64,000 bases of DNA, taken from positions 852,501 to 916,500 of the forward strand of contig NZ_ASXP01000001.1 of NCBI RefSeq assembly GCF_000445445.1. Direction: 5' to 3'. The translations under genes were made by a program, and so were the position numbers. Positions within the stretch are counted from its first letter, which is position 1. Each line of letters begins with the position of its first letter. Positions 17,659-26,607 of the stretch are shown here, piece after piece. The stretch comes from Sporomusa ovata DSM 2662. Lineage in GTDB: Bacteria; Bacillota; Negativicutes; Sporomusales; Sporomusaceae. The notes under the pieces are model-generated. The model worked only from the letters and a program-made list of their open reading frames with translations. It did no database searches and had not been told where the DNA came from.

Positions 17659-17970
17659 ATGTTAGAAGAAACCAAAACGCCATTAACAGGCAAACAAAAA
17701 CGCTATTTGCGAGCCCTTGGCAGTACTCTGGATCCTGTGGTGCAAATCGGCAAAGGCGGCATAATAGATACTGTTATTGAGAGTGCAGGTCAAGTACTGG
17801 CTGCCCGTGAAATTATCAAAGTCCGGGTATTGCAAAACAGTCCGGAGGAACCAAAAACACTTATTACTGCTCTGGCTAACGCCACTGGTGCAGAATTAGT
17901 GCAGGTGATTGGCCGCAATGGTTTGTTATATAAAAAAAATGAAGAAAAATCCAAGCTGGAATTACCATAA
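17659..17970 (+). CDS. yhbY: YhbY-family CRM-domain RNA-binding protein
   Basis: 103 residues comprising one CRM domain (LTGKQKRYLRALGSTLDPVVQIGKGG), with the GxxG loop read as GRNG near 90. YhbY binds pre-50S particles in E. coli. AGGAGG lies between the obg stop and the ATG. It follows a second ribosome-assembly factor, obg, and probably shares its transcript. Confidence 0.93.
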   Translation: MLEETKTPLTGKQKRYLRALGSTLDPVVQIGKGGIIDTVIESAGQVLAAREIIKVRVLQNSPEEPKTLITALANATGAELVQVIGRNGLLYKKNEEKSKLELP

Positions 17971-17989
17971 TTGTGGGGGAGCTTTGCGT

Positions 17990-19117
17990 ATGTTTACCAG
18001 AGAAAATCTAAACAATGCCAAACGCATTGTTATTAAGGTTGGTACCAGCACATTAACTCACTCGACAGGTAAACTTAATCTTTTACGCATCGAGAAACTA
18101 GCTCGTGAACTATCTGATCTTGCCAACCAGGGCAAACAAATACTATTAGTGAGTTCAGGTGCAGTTGGTGCGGGGATGGATCGCCTTGGGCTGAAGGAAA
18201 AACCCAAGACCATTCCTGAGAAGCAGGCTGCTGCTGCTGTCGGTCAGGGAATTTTGCTGCATATTTATGAAAAAATGTTTGGAGAATACGGACAAATTGT
18301 TGCGCAGGTATTGTTGACCCGTGCCGATTCAGTCAATCGCAAGCGTTATACCAACTCTCGCAACACACTAATGGCGCTCTTAAATCAGGGCGTCATTCCC
18401 ATTATTAATGAGAATGATGCAGTTGCTATTGACGAACTTAAAATTGGCGATAATGATACACTTTCTGCGATGGTCGCCAGTATTATTGATGCTGATTTAC
18501 TCATCATTCTCTCAGACATCGAAGGTGTCTATACCGCCAATCCCCAGACAGATCCAAGTGCGACGCTGTTAAGTGAAATTACCGATATTACACCAGCTGT
18601 TGAAGAATTGGCTGGTGGACCGGGGACAGCACGGGGTACAGGCGGCATGTATACAAAAATTCAGGCTGCAAAAATTGCGGTTAACTCGGGTGTAACTATG
18701 GTGATTGCTTCTGGTGGGCGCGAGGGGGCAGTTCGTGAAATTGTACAGGGAAAAAATGTGGGAACCATCTTTATTTCCAAAGAAAATCGTCTGCAAATTC
18801 GCAAACGGTGGCTGGCATTTGGCGCGAGTGTGAGCGGCAAAGTCTGTGTGGATAAAGGCTGTGAACAGGCACTTCTAAAGGATGGGTCTAGTCTCTTAGC
18901 AGCAGGGATAACGGCTGTTGACGGCGATTTTGAGTTAGGTAACACCATAAGTATCGTAAGTGGCTCTGGCCGCGAATTAGCACGCGGTATTAGCAATTAT
19001 AGCGCTGATGATTTAATAAAAATCAAGGGTGCCCATACCCACGAAATTAATGATATACTGGGTTTTAAGCATTATGACGAGGTTGTACATCGCGATAACC
19101 TGGTATTGTTAGTATAA
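17990..19117 (+). CDS. proB: Glutamate 5-kinase
   Basis: 375 residues: amino-acid-kinase domain (about 10-260; KVGTSTL, SSGAVGAG, NENDAVA motifs) and a C-terminal PUA domain (about 285-370). It makes gamma-glutamyl phosphate, the first step of proline synthesis, and is normally inhibited by proline. ATG 17990 follows GGGGGAGC. It is paired with proA 15 bp downstream. Confidence 0.96.
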   Translation: MFTRENLNNAKRIVIKVGTSTLTHSTGKLNLLRIEKLARELSDLANQGKQILLVSSGAVGAGMDRLGLKEKPKTIPEKQAAAAVGQGILLHIYEKMFGEYGQIVAQVLLTRADSVNRKRYTNSRNTLMALLNQGVIPIINENDAVAIDELKIGDNDTLSAMVASIIDADLLIILSDIEGVYTANPQTDPSATLLSEITDITPAVEELAGGPGTARGTGGMYTKIQAAKIAVNSGVTMVIASGGREGAVREIVQGKNVGTIFISKENRLQIRKRWLAFGASVSGKVCVDKGCEQALLKDGSSLLAAGITAVDGDFELGNTISIVSGSGRELARGISNYSADDLIKIKGAHTHEINDILGFKHYDEVVHRDNLVLLV

Positions 19118-19132
19118 GAGGGAGGCTAACGC

Positions 19133-20389
19133 ATGGACTACATAAGTGAATTAACAGAAAAAGGCAAGGACGCTAAACAGGCGGCCCGCAAACTAGCGAC
19201 AATGTCAACAGCTCTGAAGAATGAGGCATTACTAGCTATGGCCACTGCTTTAGAAAATAAGCAAGACGTCATTGTTGCTGCTAATGCCCAAGACATTAAC
19301 AGAGCAGAGGCAAATGGTATGCCCAAACCGCTTATTGACCGGCTGCTATTAAATCAAACCAGAATACTAGCTATGGCCGAAGGCCTGCGGCAGATTGCAG
19401 CTCTGCCAGATCCGGTTGGTGAGGTACTCGGTGGCTGGCTGCGGCCTAACGGACTTGCTATTACTAAAATTCGTGTACCGCTGGGCGTTATTGGCATTAT
19501 CTACGAAGCTCGTCCTAATGTTACAGTGGATGCTGCCGGATTGTGTTTAAAGGCCGGTAATGCCGTTATTTTACGTGGCGGTTCTGAGGCTATTGACTCT
19601 AATAAGGCCATTGCTGAAATTATTGCCGGGGCAGCTTATGCAGTTGGTGTGCCTGCTGGAGCTATTGCTCTTGTTGAGACTACCGACAGGCAGGTAGTCT
19701 CGGCTATGTTGAAGCTTAATCAATATTTGGATGTTATTATTCCCCGGGGCGGGGCGGGACTGATTAAAACGGTTGTAGAAAACAGTACGGTGCCGGTCAT
19801 CGCAACAGGCACAGGCGTTTGTCATACCTTTGTCGATGTGACTGCTGATCTGGCGATGGCCCAGGAAATTGCTTTTAATGCTAAGGTTTCGCGGCCAGGA
19901 GTGTGTAATGCTATGGAAACGTTACTGGTTCACGAGGCCGTGGCAGCACAATTTTTACCGGCAATGCTCGAGCGTTATCACCAGGCCGGCGTTGAAATCA
20001 GAGGCTGTGAACAAACCATGAAATACCACGCAGCTGTTAAACCGGCTATGGCTGAAGATTGGGCGGCAGAGTTTCTGGATCTCATTCTGGCAGTACGTGT
20101 GGTAAGCAGTTTAGAGGCGGCTATTGAACATATTACTGCCTATAGTACCTGTCATTCAGAGGCCATTGTTACCAGCGACTATGAACATGCCAGACGTTTC
20201 CAGCAGGAAGTGGATGCTGCTGCTGTCTATGTTAATGCATCAACCCGTTTTACAGATGGCTTTGAGTTTGGGTTTGGTGCTGAGATTGGTATCAGTACGC
20301 AAAAGCTTCATGCCCGTGGTCCGATGGGCTTGCCTGAACTTACCAGCATCAAATACGTTATCAATGGTAATGGGCAAATACGAACGTAA
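19133..20389 (+). CDS. proA: Gamma-glutamyl phosphate reductase
   Basis: 418 residues, an aldehyde-dehydrogenase fold. The catalytic cysteine lies in RPGVCNAMETLL near 257 and the NADPH site is around GVIGIIYEARPNVT near 120. It reduces gamma-glutamyl phosphate to glutamate semialdehyde, acting next after ProB. GAGGGAGG precedes the ATG. The C-terminal ARGPMGLPELTSIKYV is the family ending. Confidence 0.97.
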   Translation: MDYISELTEKGKDAKQAARKLATMSTALKNEALLAMATALENKQDVIVAANAQDINRAEANGMPKPLIDRLLLNQTRILAMAEGLRQIAALPDPVGEVLGGWLRPNGLAITKIRVPLGVIGIIYEARPNVTVDAAGLCLKAGNAVILRGGSEAIDSNKAIAEIIAGAAYAVGVPAGAIALVETTDRQVVSAMLKLNQYLDVIIPRGGAGLIKTVVENSTVPVIATGTGVCHTFVDVTADLAMAQEIAFNAKVSRPGVCNAMETLLVHEAVAAQFLPAMLERYHQAGVEIRGCEQTMKYHAAVKPAMAEDWAAEFLDLILAVRVVSSLEAAIEHITAYSTCHSEAIVTSDYEHARRFQQEVDAAAVYVNASTRFTDGFEFGFGAEIGISTQKLHARGPMGLPELTSIKYVINGNGQIRT

Positions 20390-20390
20390 A

Positions 20391-20555
20391 ATGAGTAAGC
20401 AAAAACAGTGGAAAGGCTACTATTATGCTGGTTACAACTATTTGCGTACACCAAAAGGGCGACATGATGCTGTTGATTACATACAGGCAGTGGTTATAAT
20501 TATGGGAATTGCTGCAATACTAATTGGAGCAATGAAGTGGTGGCGCAACATGTAA
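20391..20555 (+). CDS. Small single-pass membrane protein
   Basis: 54 residues: a basic, tyrosine-rich N-terminus (KGYYYAGYNYLRTPKGRHD) and one membrane helix at about 31-48 (IQAVVIIMGIAAILIGA) ending KWWRNM. I recognise no family. It follows the proA stop by one base. An in-frame ATG at 20370 inside proA would give 61 residues. The ribosome site is weak, so translation probably depends on proA coupling. The clear helix and compact length support a real gene. Confidence 0.6.
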   Translation: MSKQKQWKGYYYAGYNYLRTPKGRHDAVDYIQAVVIIMGIAAILIGAMKWWRNM

Positions 20556-20577
20556 CTCTTTTCACATTGACGAATAT

Positions 20578-20586
20578 TTGATATAA
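20578..20586 (+). promoter_or_regulatory. Extended -10 promoter before nadD
   Basis: TGATATAAT is a perfect extended -10 box. No good -35 lies at 17 bp; TTGACG at 20566 is too near to serve. Extended -10 promoters can work without a -35. Confidence 0.6.
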
Positions 20587-20629
20587 TGAAAATGATTAGA
20601 ATTTTTTGGATATTTGAAAGGCAGATAGT

Positions 20630-21244
20630 ATGTTACATGCAAAAGCTAAGATAGGCATTATGGGCGGAACATTTGATCCTATTCATGTCGGGCATTTGGT
20701 AACCGCTGAAGCTGTCCGTATTGAGTATAATCTTGAAAAAGTTTTATTTATTCCTGCCAGCAACCCACCCCATAAGCAGGACTCGCTGGTTACGCCGGCC
20801 ATTCATCGTTATATCATGACTATTATGGCTACTTATTCCAACCGTCATTTTTTTGTATCTGGTATTGAGCTTGAACGTTCTGGCTTATCCTATACAATTG
20901 ATACGGTTAAAGATTTAATCGAATGTTATGGAGCCAGTACGGAGTTTTATTTTATTACTGGTGCTGATGCTGTGAAGGATTTGCCCAGTTGGCAGGAGAT
21001 TGATCAACTTCTGGATTTGTGTTATTTTGTAGCAGCAGCTCGCCCAGGCTGTATCAGCTATATTGACCAGGTAATAAAACAATTTGGTGCCAAAGGCCGC
21101 CGGAGTATTCAGCGCCTGGCGACGCCGGAGTTAGAGATATCCTCAACCGATATTCGTGAACGGGTAAGAAAGGGGCGCTCCATTAAATACATTGTACCAG
21201 AAAGTGTGGAAGACTATATTTACAAAGAAGGACTGTATCGTTAA
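20630..21244 (+). CDS. nadD: Nicotinate-nucleotide adenylyltransferase
   Basis: 204 residues. The nucleotidyltransferase motif GGTFDPIHVGH is at 12-22 and the ISSTDIRERV motif is near the C-terminus. It converts nicotinate mononucleotide to deamido-NAD. The gene precedes yqeK and rsfS, the usual Firmicute neighbourhood. GAAAGG lies upstream of the ATG. Confidence 0.96.
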   Translation: MLHAKAKIGIMGGTFDPIHVGHLVTAEAVRIEYNLEKVLFIPASNPPHKQDSLVTPAIHRYIMTIMATYSNRHFFVSGIELERSGLSYTIDTVKDLIECYGASTEFYFITGADAVKDLPSWQEIDQLLDLCYFVAAARPGCISYIDQVIKQFGAKGRRSIQRLATPELEISSTDIRERVRKGRSIKYIVPESVEDYIYKEGLYR

Positions 21245-21363
21245 GCCCGGTAATGTGGTAGATAAAGGCAGTACCAGTCAAGCATAAATCCTGGTTTTTT
21301 GCAGATAATGTTAACGTAAACTTATTCTGGTTTAAGTAGCTTGAGTAACGGAGGTGATTTCCT

Positions 21364-21615
21364 TTGGCAAAAACGCTGTATGTTGGTAATTTAGCCTGGA
21401 GTGCTACAGACACTACTCTTGCCGACGCTTTTCGTCCCCATGGTGCTGTAATTTCAAGCAGAATTATTACAGACAAAGAGACAGGACGGTCCCGTGGATT
21501 TGGGTTTGTAGAAGTAGAAGATGCTGACGCGGATAAAATGATTGAGGCCATGAACGGCGCGCAAGTAGATGGTCGGCAGATCGTTGTTAATGAAGCTAAA
21601 CCGCGTCAAGGTTAA
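21364..21615 (+). CDS. RRM-domain RNA-binding protein
   Basis: 83 residues, a single RNA-recognition motif: RNP2 LYVGNL at 5-10 and RNP1 RGFGFVEV near 40-47, with a short basic tail. Such stand-alone proteins resemble cyanobacterial Rbp and eukaryotic glycine-rich RNA-binding proteins; roles in cold response and RNA handling are suggested elsewhere. It starts with TTG, after GGAGGTGATTTCC, a very strong ribosome site. The gene has its own terminator and interrupts the nadD-yqeK pair, suggesting later insertion. Confidence 0.92.
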   Translation: MAKTLYVGNLAWSATDTTLADAFRPHGAVISSRIITDKETGRSRGFGFVEVEDADADKMIEAMNGAQVDGRQIVVNEAKPRQG

Positions 21616-21658
21616 TTTTTAAGATATATTAGTTTGTCAACGACTATGTATGAAATTT

Positions 21659-21683
21659 ACCTCCTGTCGCAGGAGGTTTTTTA
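21659..21683 (+). terminator. Terminator after the RRM gene
   Basis: ACCTCCTG-TCG-CAGGAGGT followed by TTTTTATTT. The right arm also contains the ribosome-site sequence AGGAGG, but no start codon follows at a suitable distance. Confidence 0.9.
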
Positions 21684-21749
21684 TTTCTGTAAAAGAGGAT
21701 ATTTGCAGGAAACTGCCGAATTTTAGTACTGGAAGACAGGTGATGTAAA

Positions 21750-22322
21750 ATGATGGATTATAATCAAGTACTAGACAAGCTGTCACAGGTTTTGTCAGCT
21801 AAACGGTTCCAGCATTCTTTAGGTGTTAGCCAGAGCGCAGCAGAACTTGCCATTCAGTTCGGAGTAGATGTAGAGAAGGCTAAGGTGACTGGTTTGCTTC
21901 ATGATTGTGCCCGGGGGTTATCCAGCAATATCCTATTGCAAATGGCCGAAGCCTTTGCTATAGTGGTGAATGATGTCGAACATTGCCAACCCGTACTTTT
22001 GCATGCGCCTCTGGGTGCTCATCTGGCCAGAAAAGAATATGGCGTTGATGATCCGCAAATTTTGCAGGCTATCGCGCTTCATACCACTGGTGGGCGTGAT
22101 ATGGCAACACTTGCTAAGATTGTTTATCTGGCTGACTGTATTGAGCCAGGCCGGGAGTTTCCCGGTATAGACAGGTTGCGCAGTTTAGCTTTTACTGATT
22201 TAGATGCGGCGATGCTTGCCGCTTTTGATCAATCCCTGCATTATGTTATTGAGCTGGGTTTGCTTATCCATCCGGCTACTATTGAAGGCCGTAATTATTT
22301 ATTGCAACAGCAAAACAAGTAA
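21750..22322 (+). CDS. yqeK: YqeK family HD-domain diadenosine tetraphosphatase
   Basis: 190 residues. The HD metal site has His22 in RFQHSLGV, LLHDCA near 50 and later histidines (LLHAPLGAH, ALHTTG) plus YLADCIEPGR. YqeK enzymes cleave Ap4A symmetrically to ADP. The gene follows nadD by one intervening gene and precedes the LCP and rsfS genes, as in many Firmicutes. Confidence 0.93.
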   Translation: MMDYNQVLDKLSQVLSAKRFQHSLGVSQSAAELAIQFGVDVEKAKVTGLLHDCARGLSSNILLQMAEAFAIVVNDVEHCQPVLLHAPLGAHLARKEYGVDDPQILQAIALHTTGGRDMATLAKIVYLADCIEPGREFPGIDRLRSLAFTDLDAAMLAAFDQSLHYVIELGLLIHPATIEGRNYLLQQQNK

Positions 22323-22364
22323 TTTTAATGTAGGGTATTATCTTTGGGGAGAGGAGATGATGCC

Positions 22365-23366
22365 ATGAAAAAGGTACAAGATAGAGCAGGACAACGGCGT
22401 CGAAGAATTATTCGGTGGGACAGAATTTTTATTATGCTGATAATATTGTTAGTTGTTGCAGTGGCATTAGCGGGAGCTACTGTGTATGCTTATCTTAACA
22501 TGGCTCGTGTCTCGCCTGCTGTGCAGGTAGCCAAGTCGAAGGAGAGCCCTCCTGAGAAACTGACGAACAGGGTGAATATTCTATTATTGGGGGTTGATGA
22601 CCAGGATAAGGAAATACCCGGTGATACCTCCAGACGCTCGGATACTATGATGGTTGCAAGTATAAGCCCGGAGGATGGCACAATTAACTTATTGTCGTTG
22701 CCGCGCGATACCATGGTTGCCATTCCAGGTCGTAAAGGCTATGATAAAATTAATCATGCGTATGCCTATGGTGGCGTGCAACTTGCTAAAAGTACAGTCG
22801 AGCAGTTTTTGCAAGTTCCGATTAATTATTACGTAGTCATTGACTGGCAAGCATTCATCAGGGTAATTGATATCCTGGGCGGTGTGAATCTTTACGTTGA
22901 ACAAGATATGAAATATCGAGACCCTTATGCAGATCTTGATATTAATATTGCCCAAGGCTATCAGCATTTGGATGGAGAAAAGGCTGGTCAATATGTACGG
23001 TTTCGCCATGATGAACTTGGCGATATTGGTCGGGTACAACGCCAGCAGCGTTTTCTAAAAGAGTTGGCTAATGAGACGATGCAAGTAAGCACTATTTTTA
23101 AGGTTCCTGCGTTAGTTAATACGATTGATCAGTATGTTGAAACTGATATGTCGGCAATGACCATGATTAAAGTTGGCAATAGCCTCAAGAGCTTTAATTC
23201 AAATAATTTGGTAGCTGAGATGCTGCCAGGAGATTTTGCGACAATTGATGAATTAAGCTATTGGATTCCTAATAAGGAACAAACGCAACAGCTAGTCCAA
23301 GCCATGTTTTTGTCTGCTTCTAAAGTAAAAGGAGTGGGGAATAATGTCTCTGCCAATATAAAATGA
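22365..23366 (+). CDS. LytR-CpsA-Psr (LCP) family cell-wall ligase
   Basis: 333 residues with a basic N-terminus, one membrane helix (about 20-43) and an extracellular LCP domain (ILLLGVDDQ near 62, DTSRRSDTMMVASI near 80, LPRDTMVAIPG near 105, KINHAYAYGG near 120). LCP proteins attach anionic polymers to peptidoglycan. The conserved arginine and aspartate residues are present. ATG 22365 follows GAGAGGAG; a TTG at 22344 lacks spacing to a ribosome site. Confidence 0.93.
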   Translation: MKKVQDRAGQRRRRIIRWDRIFIMLIILLVVAVALAGATVYAYLNMARVSPAVQVAKSKESPPEKLTNRVNILLLGVDDQDKEIPGDTSRRSDTMMVASISPEDGTINLLSLPRDTMVAIPGRKGYDKINHAYAYGGVQLAKSTVEQFLQVPINYYVVIDWQAFIRVIDILGGVNLYVEQDMKYRDPYADLDINIAQGYQHLDGEKAGQYVRFRHDELGDIGRVQRQQRFLKELANETMQVSTIFKVPALVNTIDQYVETDMSAMTMIKVGNSLKSFNSNNLVAEMLPGDFATIDELSYWIPNKEQTQQLVQAMFLSASKVKGVGNNVSANIK

Positions 23367-23450
23367 GACTTAAGGAAACTTACCTAGTCCGAATAAAATA
23401 ATTTTGGAAAGAAAAAGCTATAGGAAGAGTTTGCAGGAGGTATTTGTTAA

Positions 23451-23804
23451 TTGATGATTGATAATGACAGCAAGTTAGCTGAGCTAATGGCCAAAGCCGC
23501 CAGTGACAAAAAAGCACATGATATCATTATTATGGATTTGGCGGGTATTTCACCGGTGACTGACTACTTTATTATTTGCAGTGCTAATTCGACTATTCAG
23601 GTTCAAGCGATTGCTGATAATGTGGAAGAACAGCTCGCAGCCCAAGGTGTTAAAGTACTGCATAGAGAAGGCTATCGGGAAGCACGGTGGGTTCTTTTGG
23701 ATTATGGCAACTGTGTGGCCCACATTTTTGTGGAAGAGGATCGTCAATTCTATAACCTTGAGCGGTTATGGGGTGATGCCAAACAAGTGTCTTATCAAGG
23801 ATAG
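23451..23804 (+). CDS. rsfS: Ribosome silencing factor RsfS
   Basis: 117 residues; DIIIMDLAGISPVTDYFIICSANS is the RsfS/Iojap signature. It binds L14 and blocks subunit joining when nutrients are scarce. GCAGGAGG lies upstream of TTG 23451 and ATG 23454, either of which may start the protein. It follows the LCP gene and precedes the S1-domain gene in one transcript. Confidence 0.94.
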   Translation: MMIDNDSKLAELMAKAASDKKAHDIIIMDLAGISPVTDYFIICSANSTIQVQAIADNVEEQLAAQGVKVLHREGYREARWVLLDYGNCVAHIFVEEDRQFYNLERLWGDAKQVSYQG

Positions 23805-23812
23805 GTGTAATA

Positions 23813-24694
23813 ATGGATAATATAAAACATAATTACAGACCAGGTGATGTAGTAGAGCTAATCGCTGTCCGGAAAAGTGAGTTGGGAGTTTTTTTGGATG
23901 CCGGTACAGGCAATACCAATGATGATATCTTATTGCATAAGGCTCAGCAAACGGAAGAAATTGCTGTTGGACAAGCGATTAAGGTGTACCTTTATAAAGA
24001 TCCCAAGGGCAGGTTAACTGCCAGTATGCGCCTACCACAGATGCAAGAAGGACAGGTTGCGAGAGTAGAGGTTATTAATACAACACGGGATGGTAGTTTT
24101 GTTAATATTGGTGCTGAACGAGGGGTATTCATGCCCCATGCTGGCCGGCGAGGCTTGCCGAAGGTTGGCGAAAAGGTGTGGGTCAAGCTGTATCGTGATA
24201 AATCTGACCGTCCTGCAGTTACTATGGAAGTTGAGGATGAACTTAGACAGGCTTCCCGTCCGGCTGAGAACATCAAAGTCGGCGATACTGTCACCGGCTC
24301 GGTCTATAACTATAGTGATCAAGGGGCCTTTCTATTTACCAAAGAGCGCTTTATTGCTTTTTTGCACAATGATGAAATGCTTGAACGCCCGCGTGTTGGG
24401 GCCGAACTTACTGTCCGGGTTACCTATTTACGGGAAGACGGCCGGCTTAATGTATCTATGCGCCTGATCAAAGAAAATGCAATGGATGTTGATGCTGCCA
24501 AAATACTTGAGGTACTTCGCACCAGAGGCGGCCAGATGCCGTACAGTGATGCATCGCCGCCAGAAATTATCAAGGAAAAGTTTAACATTAGTAAAGCGGC
24601 TTTTAAACGGGCTATGGGACGTCTGCTCAAAGACCGGCTTGTTGAACAAAGAGAAGGCTGGACATATTTACAAAATAACGAAGATGGCAAGTAA
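23813..24694 (+). CDS. cvfB: CvfB-like S1-domain RNA-binding protein
   Basis: 293 residues: tandem S1/OB folds (about 8-60, 70-130 and 150-215) followed by a winged-helix domain (about 225-290). This is the CvfB/YitL layout; in S. aureus CvfB affects virulence gene expression by binding RNA. It ends an operon with rsfS; the stop codon lies in the loop of the terminator hairpin. Confidence 0.88.
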   Translation: MDNIKHNYRPGDVVELIAVRKSELGVFLDAGTGNTNDDILLHKAQQTEEIAVGQAIKVYLYKDPKGRLTASMRLPQMQEGQVARVEVINTTRDGSFVNIGAERGVFMPHAGRRGLPKVGEKVWVKLYRDKSDRPAVTMEVEDELRQASRPAENIKVGDTVTGSVYNYSDQGAFLFTKERFIAFLHNDEMLERPRVGAELTVRVTYLREDGRLNVSMRLIKENAMDVDAAKILEVLRTRGGQMPYSDASPPEIIKEKFNISKAAFKRAMGRLLKDRLVEQREGWTYLQNNEDGK

Positions 24695-24712
24695 GCCATC
24701 TTCGTTATTTTG
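24675..24712 (+). terminator. Terminator overlapping the cvfB stop
   Basis: ATAACGAAGATGGC (24675-24688) pairs over 14 bp with GCCATCTTCGTTAT (24695-24708), loop AAGTAA, then TTTT. It ends the long plus-strand series; the opposite strand is used next. Confidence 0.9.
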
Positions 24713-24717
24713 GGGGG

Positions 24718-24834
24718 TCATGTCGGGAGCGAGTTTTTACAGGGCATATGCTTCTTTTGGCTAGTCGTGTTCGCGTTCTTAGCGTTTGTATTAGTAGTTG
24801 CAGGTTTATTATTTTTTGTAGCTTTTGTAGTCAA
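24718..24834 (-). CDS. Tiny Thr/Asn/Lys-rich protein (38 residues)
   Basis: A 38-residue frame starts at TTG 24834 with AAGGAGGG 6 bases upstream, one of the best ribosome sites in the window. The product begins MTTKATKNNKPATTNTNAK and is basic and low-complexity, with one cysteine near the end. I recognise no family. Small, basic, Asn/Thr-rich products near other small genes in a spore-former suggest a minor spore protein, which is only an inference. It lies directly after another small gene on the same strand and converges with cvfB. Confidence 0.55.
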   Translation of the reverse strand: MTTKATKNNKPATTNTNAKNANTTSQKKHMPCKNSLPT

Positions 24835-24893
24835 GGTAATCCCTCCTTAAATTTTTAGTTTGTGGATAAGCTGACAGCTTATCTGCGGGGCGG

Positions 24894-25094
24894 TCAGCCA
24901 CCAGCTTTGCCAACTTTTTTGGAAGACTGGATAGAGGACTGGAGATCACTTGCAGAAATAGTGTCATTGCTCACCTGATAGTTTGACTGGGTGGGATTTG
25001 TGCGTGGGCTTTCGGTAATCCGGTCTGTGGCATTTGCTGGCGTTTCAATGGTGAAGTTTTTGCCATTTCCAATCGCTGGTTTTTTATTTGCCAA
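24894..25094 (-). CDS. Small hydrophilic protein (66 residues)
   Basis: A 66-residue frame from TTG 25094, with GAGGTG 5 bases upstream. A GTG at 25103 is in frame but overlaps that ribosome site. The product begins MANKKPAIGNGKNFTIETPA, is rich in Ser, Asn and Thr, and ends SSKKVGKAGG; there is no membrane segment or cysteine. I do not recognise the family. It sits 59 bp before the 38-residue gene on the same strand; a short palindrome GATAAGCTG-CAGCTTATC lies between them. Confidence 0.5.
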   Translation of the reverse strand: MANKKPAIGNGKNFTIETPANATDRITESPRTNPTQSNYQVSNDTISASDLQSSIQSSKKVGKAGG

Positions 25095-25201
25095 ATTATT
25101 CACCTCACATGCTGAATTTTATACCGGATTACATATAGTTTTCCCAGATGATCAATTAGCATGAGCGACAATGATTGCTAGCTGTAAGCGTTAAAAAATA
25201 C

Positions 25202-25232
25202 AAAAACCCGCCATTTATTTTAGCGGGGTTTT
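25202..25232 (-). terminator. Terminator of the CNNM/CBS gene
   Basis: On the minus strand CCCCGCTAAAATAAATGGCGGG forms a GC stem followed by TTTTTG. It lies 16 bp past the stop of the 25248-26582 gene. Confidence 0.78.
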
Positions 25233-25247
25233 GGTAAATGAGTTCAC

Positions 25248-26582
25248 TCACTCCAAGGAATGGTCACCATCTATTGACGGCAAATTGCGGGTAATGAGTA
25301 CTTTGTCAACCCGCGCTTTGTCCATATCGACAATTTCAAAAATATAGCCACCCCATTCAAATTTCTCGGGGGTACTGGGAATATGACCAAGATAAGAAAC
25401 AATGAATCCGCCAAGCGTCTGGAAATAGCCTCTTTCCTCACCAGGAAAATGATCAACATCCAGCAGTTCCTTGAGTTCTTCTGCTGCCAACATACCGTCT
25501 ACCAGCCATGAGCCATCGCTGCGGGGGATGATATCAGGTTCCTCATCCTCGCCGAGATATGGCATATCGCCAACAATGTGCTCAGCAATATCATAAAGGC
25601 TAATCATGCCTGACATGCCACCATATTCATCAACTACCAATGCGACATAGACTCCGGTATCTTTAAAGCTTTCCAGAACTTTTAAAGCCGGTGTATTTTT
25701 GGGAATAAAAAGAGGCTGGCGAGAGGCCTCTTCGAGTGCTAAGGGGCGGCCGGGAATATAGTGAGCTAAGACTTCATTGGAATAAATAACACCCACTATC
25801 TCATCTAAACTGCCGCGGGCTACAGGAAAAAACAGATGGTTGGTACTGCGAATAATCCGTAAGTTGCACTGGTCATTATCTTCTAAATCCAGCCACTTGA
25901 TTTGAGTCCGTGGTGTCATAAGTGCCCCTACCCGCATATCTCCCAGGATAAAAATTTTTTCCAGCATCTCCCGCTCGGCTTTTTCAAAGACACCGTGTTG
26001 GGCTCCCTGACCAATCAGTACTCTTACTTCTTCTTCTGTTACCGGTGGTTCTGCCGGTGGCTTGGTGCCCAGAAGTTTCATTGCCAGAGAAGTAGAAAGA
26101 CTCAATAAATGAACTAATGGCCGGTTGATACGCACAAAAGCGGACATTGGTCTGGCGATAGCGGCTGCAATGGGTTCCGGGTTATTTAGGGCCAGCTTTT
26201 TGGGCACCAGTTCGCCGGCTATCAGTGACAAATAGGTAATGATACTTACGACAACAGCAAGACTAACAGCATGGCTATATCCCTGTAAAAAGGGAATTGT
26301 ATTCAAAAACGAGGCAAGATAGTTAGCTAACTTGGCACCACCAAAAGCACCAGTAAGAATTCCAATAAGAGTAATGCCAATTTGTACGGCAGATAATAGC
26401 GCTGTAGGCTCTTCTGCCATCTTTAGTGCAGCCTGCGCGCCTCTGTTGCCGGCAGCTGCCATATTCTCCAACCGACTTTTACGGGAAGACACAATAGCCA
26501 TTTCGGTCATGGCAAATATTCCATTTGCGAAAATCAGAATTAGGATAATTATAATTTCGGTGCCAATCGAACCTGTGTCCAA
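25248..26582 (-). CDS. HlyC/CorC (CNNM-CBS) family transporter
   Basis: 444 residues in the order CNNM membrane domain (about 1-200, four helices), CBS pair (about 210-335) and CorC/HlyC domain (about 350-435). Bacterial members export or balance Mg2+ or related divalent cations. The N-terminal ALTERNATING small residues IFANGIFAMTEMAIVSS contain the conserved glutamate of the pore. The likely start is TTG 26582, but AAGGAGAG lies about 15 bases away, so the start is uncertain. It stands alone on the minus strand, downstream of the YqaA-type gene. Confidence 0.9.
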   Translation of the reverse strand: MDTGSIGTEIIIILILIFANGIFAMTEMAIVSSRKSRLENMAAAGNRGAQAALKMAEEPTALLSAVQIGITLIGILTGAFGGAKLANYLASFLNTIPFLQGYSHAVSLAVVVSIITYLSLIAGELVPKKLALNNPEPIAAAIARPMSAFVRINRPLVHLLSLSTSLAMKLLGTKPPAEPPVTEEEVRVLIGQGAQHGVFEKAEREMLEKIFILGDMRVGALMTPRTQIKWLDLEDNDQCNLRIIRSTNHLFFPVARGSLDEIVGVIYSNEVLAHYIPGRPLALEEASRQPLFIPKNTPALKVLESFKDTGVYVALVVDEYGGMSGMISLYDIAEHIVGDMPYLGEDEEPDIIPRSDGSWLVDGMLAAEELKELLDVDHFPGEERGYFQTLGGFIVSYLGHIPSTPEKFEWGGYIFEIVDMDKARVDKVLITRNLPSIDGDHSLE

Positions 26583-26607
26583 AATTAAGATAGCACTCTC
26601 CTTACTA

